Source: CBDBIK01 sp965206145 (GTDB taxonomy: Bacteria > Pseudomonadota > Alphaproteobacteria > TMED109). From it: 64,000 nt of DNA. The notes beneath the pieces are model-generated. The model did no database searches. It was given only the letters and a program-made list of their open reading frames with translations, and was not told where the DNA came from. Where the stretch lies: contig CBDBIK010000009.1 of assembly GCA_965206145.1 (NCBI GenBank), positions 434,001 through 498,000 on the forward strand, given 5' to 3'. Every line of letters starts with the position of its first letter. The first letter of the stretch is position 1. Position numbers and translations under genes: made by a program. This document shows positions 61,740 to 64,000 of the stretch, in pieces.

Positions 61740-62675
61740 ATGACTTCCTACGCTCTTCCTGTCACTCTAACCGATGATAACGATCTGTCCCGCTATCGGC
61801 GGCAAATTGAGCACTATCCCATCCTGAGGCTCGAAGAGGAATACATGCTCGCCAAGGCTTGGCGCGAGCACGAGGATATTGATGCGGCCCAGAGACTGGT
61901 GACGAGCCATCTCAGGATGTCCGTTAAGGCTGCCTTACAGCATAGGGGCTACGGGCTTCCTCTTTCCGATCTTGTCCAGGAAGGCAACCGTGGATTGATG
62001 CAAGCCTTGAAGGGTTTCAATCCCGACCTGGGTAACCGCTTTTCCACCTACGCGAAAGCTTGGATTAACTCGGCGATCAAGGATTATATTCTGAAATCGT
62101 GGTCGCTCGTGAAAATTGGCACGACCGCTGCACAGAAGAAACTTTTCTTCAACCTTCGTCGGATCAAGCGAGACATCCAGGCGATCGACTCCGGCGATCT
62201 CAAACCAGGGCAGGTAAGCGAGATTTCCGATCGTCTCGACGTCCCCGAACGTGACGTGGTGTCCATGAACCGTCGGCTCGCCGGCCGAGACGGCTCATTG
62301 AATGCGCCCGTGTCCGGCGAGGGGGATGGTTCGGAAGAGTGGCAGGACTGGCTGGGGAGCGAGGGCGAGCTCCAGGAAGAAGCATTCATCCGTTCCGAGG
62401 AACTGGCCCGGCGTCGTGCGCTTCTGGGCCATGCGCTGTCCCAGCTCGACGAGCGGGAGAGACAGGTTTTCACTGAGCGTCGTCTCAGCGAGGATCCCCC
62501 GACACTCCAGGAGCTTGGACGCAAACTGGGTGTAAGTGGTGAGCGGGTCCGTCAGATCGAAAACCGGGCTTTCGCCAAGGTTCAAGCCGCAGTTCGGGCG
62601 GCGATGGAGGACGAATGGCAGGCACCGATTGCGGCGAAGGCGCTTCCTCCCGCAGAATCGGGCGCGAACGCCTGA
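61740..62675 (+). CDS. rpoH: RNA polymerase sigma factor RpoH (sigma32-like)
   Basis: A group 3 sigma factor of 311 residues. Region 2 is clear (LVTSHLRMSVKAALQHRGYG, DLVQEGNRGLMQALKGFNPD, FSTYAKAWINSAIKDYILKS), a divergent RpoH-box-like segment follows (QKKLFFNLRRIKRDI), and region 4 contains LDERERQVFTERRL and LGVSGERVRQIENRAFAKVQ. The QKKLFFNLR stretch is the mark of RpoH. The ATG at 61740 is used. Close relatives in the same genome are possible, as many alphaproteobacteria have two RpoH. Confidence 0.93.
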   Translation: MTSYALPVTLTDDNDLSRYRRQIEHYPILRLEEEYMLAKAWREHEDIDAAQRLVTSHLRMSVKAALQHRGYGLPLSDLVQEGNRGLMQALKGFNPDLGNRFSTYAKAWINSAIKDYILKSWSLVKIGTTAAQKKLFFNLRRIKRDIQAIDSGDLKPGQVSEISDRLDVPERDVVSMNRRLAGRDGSLNAPVSGEGDGSEEWQDWLGSEGELQEEAFIRSEELARRRALLGHALSQLDERERQVFTERRLSEDPPTLQELGRKLGVSGERVRQIENRAFAKVQAAVRAAMEDEWQAPIAAKALPPAESGANA

Positions 62676-62704
62676 TCCTGCCGCCTGCGGGGCATCTGCG
62701 AGTT

Positions 62705-64000
62705 TTAGGCTCGCCCTTTGCCGAAGGGATCGCGCACGAGGATCGTGTCCTTTCGTTCAGGGCTCGTAGAAAGAAGTGCTACCTGCGTCCCGATGAGTTC
62801 TTCGATGCGGCGGATGTACTTGATCGCGGTTGCGGGCAGGTCTGCCCAGGAACGCGTTCCCCGCGTGCTCTTGTTCCAGCCCTCCATCGTCTCATAGATC
62901 GGCTCAATCGTCCGGCGTTCCTTCTCCCCCGGCGGGAAGTAATTATAATTTCTGTCGCCTGACTGATAACCAGTGCAGACCTTGATCTCCGATAGGCCGT
63001 CAAGGACGTCGAGTTTGGTAAGGGCAACCCCGTCGATGCCTGCGACTCTGACCGCCTGGCGCACCATCACGGCATCAAACCAGCCGCACCGTCGCTTGCG
63101 CTGCGTGACCACCCCAAACTCGTTTCCATGTTTACCGAGCGTCTCTCCGATTTCGTTCGCCTGCTCGGTGGGGAAGGGGCCCTCGCCCACGCGCGTGGTA
63201 TAGGCCTTGGTGATTCCTAGCACGAAACCAAGCTGGCTAGGGCCGATCCCGGCACCTCCTGCCGCCTGGCCTGGAACTGTGCTGGACGAGGTGACGTAGG
63301 GGTAGGTTCCGTGTTGAACGTCGAGCATCACGCCCTGAGCTCCCTCGAAGAGAATTGTCTTTCGGTCGTGTTTCGCCTCGTCGAGGATTTTCCAAGTGTT
63401 TGTAACGAACGGCTCCAGCATATCGGCAACTTTGAGTAGCTCTTTCGCGAGCTCCCTCGCATCAAGCATGTCGCGTCCCTCGCCGCGACGCAGTGTGTTG
63501 TGATGACCGAGCGCGACGTCGAGACGGCGTGCGAGGCTTTCCTTGTCGAATAGGTCGCATACCCGCACTGCGCGGCGCCCGACGCGGTCCTCGTAGGCGG
63601 GACCAATCCCACGCCGCGTCGTACCGACCGCCTGGGAACGAGAATCGTCCTCGCGAAAGTCATCAAGCTCCTGGTGAAAGGGAAGGATTAGGCTCGCTCC
63701 CTCGGCCAGTCGTAAAACGTCGGGATCAACCTTCAGGCCTTGCTTCCGCACGGTCTCGATTTCCTTTACCAGTGCCCAGGGGTCGATCACAACTCCGTCG
63801 GCGATGATCGACAGCCTGCCCCGTGCGATTCCGGAGGGAAGGAGACTGAGTTTGTAAACCTCTCCGTCCACGACCAACGTATGGCCGGCGTTGTGGCCAC
63901 CTTGGAAGCGGACAACGATGTCAGCTCTTTCCGAGAGCCAGTCGACGATTTTTCCCTTGCCTTCATCCCCCCATTGAGAACCGACGACAGTAACGTTGCC
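62705..64000 (-). CDS. purA: Adenylosuccinate synthetase (5-prime end beyond the window)
   Basis: PurA converts IMP to adenylosuccinate with GTP. The visible 431 residues begin GNVTVVGSQWGDEGKGKIVD, the P-loop-like start, and continue through VVRFQGGHNAGHTLVV, ILFEGAQGVMLDVQHGTYPY, TRVGEGPFPTEQ and a C-terminal STSPERKDTILVRDPF. The frame is open to base 64000, so the start codon lies at most a few codons beyond the edge; a start at 63877 would remove the nucleotide-binding region and is wrong. Convergent with rpoH, with a 29-base gap. Confidence 0.96.
   Translation of the reverse strand, partial: GNVTVVGSQWGDEGKGKIVDWLSERADIVVRFQGGHNAGHTLVVDGEVYKLSLLPSGIARGRLSIIADGVVIDPWALVKEIETVRKQGLKVDPDVLRLAEGASLILPFHQELDDFREDDSRSQAVGTTRRGIGPAYEDRVGRRAVRVCDLFDKESLARRLDVALGHHNTLRRGEGRDMLDARELAKELLKVADMLEPFVTNTWKILDEAKHDRKTILFEGAQGVMLDVQHGTYPYVTSSSTVPGQAAGGAGIGPSQLGFVLGITKAYTTRVGEGPFPTEQANEIGETLGKHGNEFGVVTQRKRRCGWFDAVMVRQAVRVAGIDGVALTKLDVLDGLSEIKVCTGYQSGDRNYNYFPPGEKERRTIEPIYETMEGWNKSTRGTRSWADLPATAIKYIRRIEELIGTQVALLSTSPERKDTILVRDPFGKGRA

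Overview
The window reads as a stretch of an alphaproteobacterial chromosome, GC-rich and densely coded. The assignment rests on gene order rather than on any single gene: rnpB lies just upstream of a complete mra/dcw cell-wall and division cluster, rpsP-rimM-trmD-rplS runs on into leuC-leuD-leuB-asd, and there are a prs-rplY-pth-ychF operon and an rluD next to an rpoH-type sigma factor. A Rhodospirillales-like, respiring, sulfur-oxidising lifestyle is an inference from nosR, several c-type cytochromes and the sox/fcc genes.

Layout. 1-4.4 kb: rpsO, pnp and a nitronate-monooxygenase-like flavoenzyme. 4.9-6.1 kb: a LysR regulator and, in a stretch that otherwise looks empty, a 24-codon pqqA with a strong ribosome binding site and its own terminator. 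6.2-16.7 kb: a long co-directional run of rpsP, a NnrU-like membrane protein, rimM, trmD, rplS, leuCDB, asd, a thiamine-diphosphate enzyme and an acyl-CoA ligase. 16.7-35.9 kb: rnpB with a visible promoter, an array of MraZ boxes over the mra promoter, then mraZ-rsmH-ftsL-ftsI-murE-murF-mraY-murD-ftsW-murG-murC-murB-ddl-ftsQ-ftsA-ftsZ, nearly all joined by 4-base start/stop overlaps, ending in a hairpin.

35.9-40.5 kb is accessory: the 3-prime half of a broken IS1595-family transposase, an AT-richer ABC-type membrane domain without an ATPase, unexplained short repeats, a NosR-like protein without nosZ, and the broken N-terminus of a second thiamine-diphosphate enzyme. 40.5-50.3 kb holds ispH with an acyl-CoA ligase, two c-type cytochromes, a reverse-transsulfuration pair (cystathionine beta-synthase and gamma-lyase) with sixA and a CBS-domain protein, a haloacid dehalogenase and a SprT-like protease. 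50.7-54.8 kb is a sulfur-oxidation locus: soxXYZA on the minus strand diverging from a diheme cytochrome and an FccB/SoxF flavoprotein, with no soxB or soxCD in the window. 54.8-60.3 kb is housekeeping (ychF, pth, rplY, prs, a JAMM protease, rluD). 60.3-61.7 kb is again accessory, with the 5-prime half of an IS1595-family element and a small secreted protein. It is followed by rpoH with a heat-shock-type promoter and by a purA that runs off the window end.

The most notable points are the unlinked pqqA, the two IS halves that break at almost the same codon 24 kb apart, the atypical C-terminus of SoxY in a cluster without soxB, the ordered MraZ-box array, the overlapping 5-prime ends of soxX and the fccA-like gene, and the translationally coupled ThDP-enzyme/CoA-ligase pair. 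I did not find a CRISPR array, a tRNA, a prophage or an obviously new multi-gene defence system.
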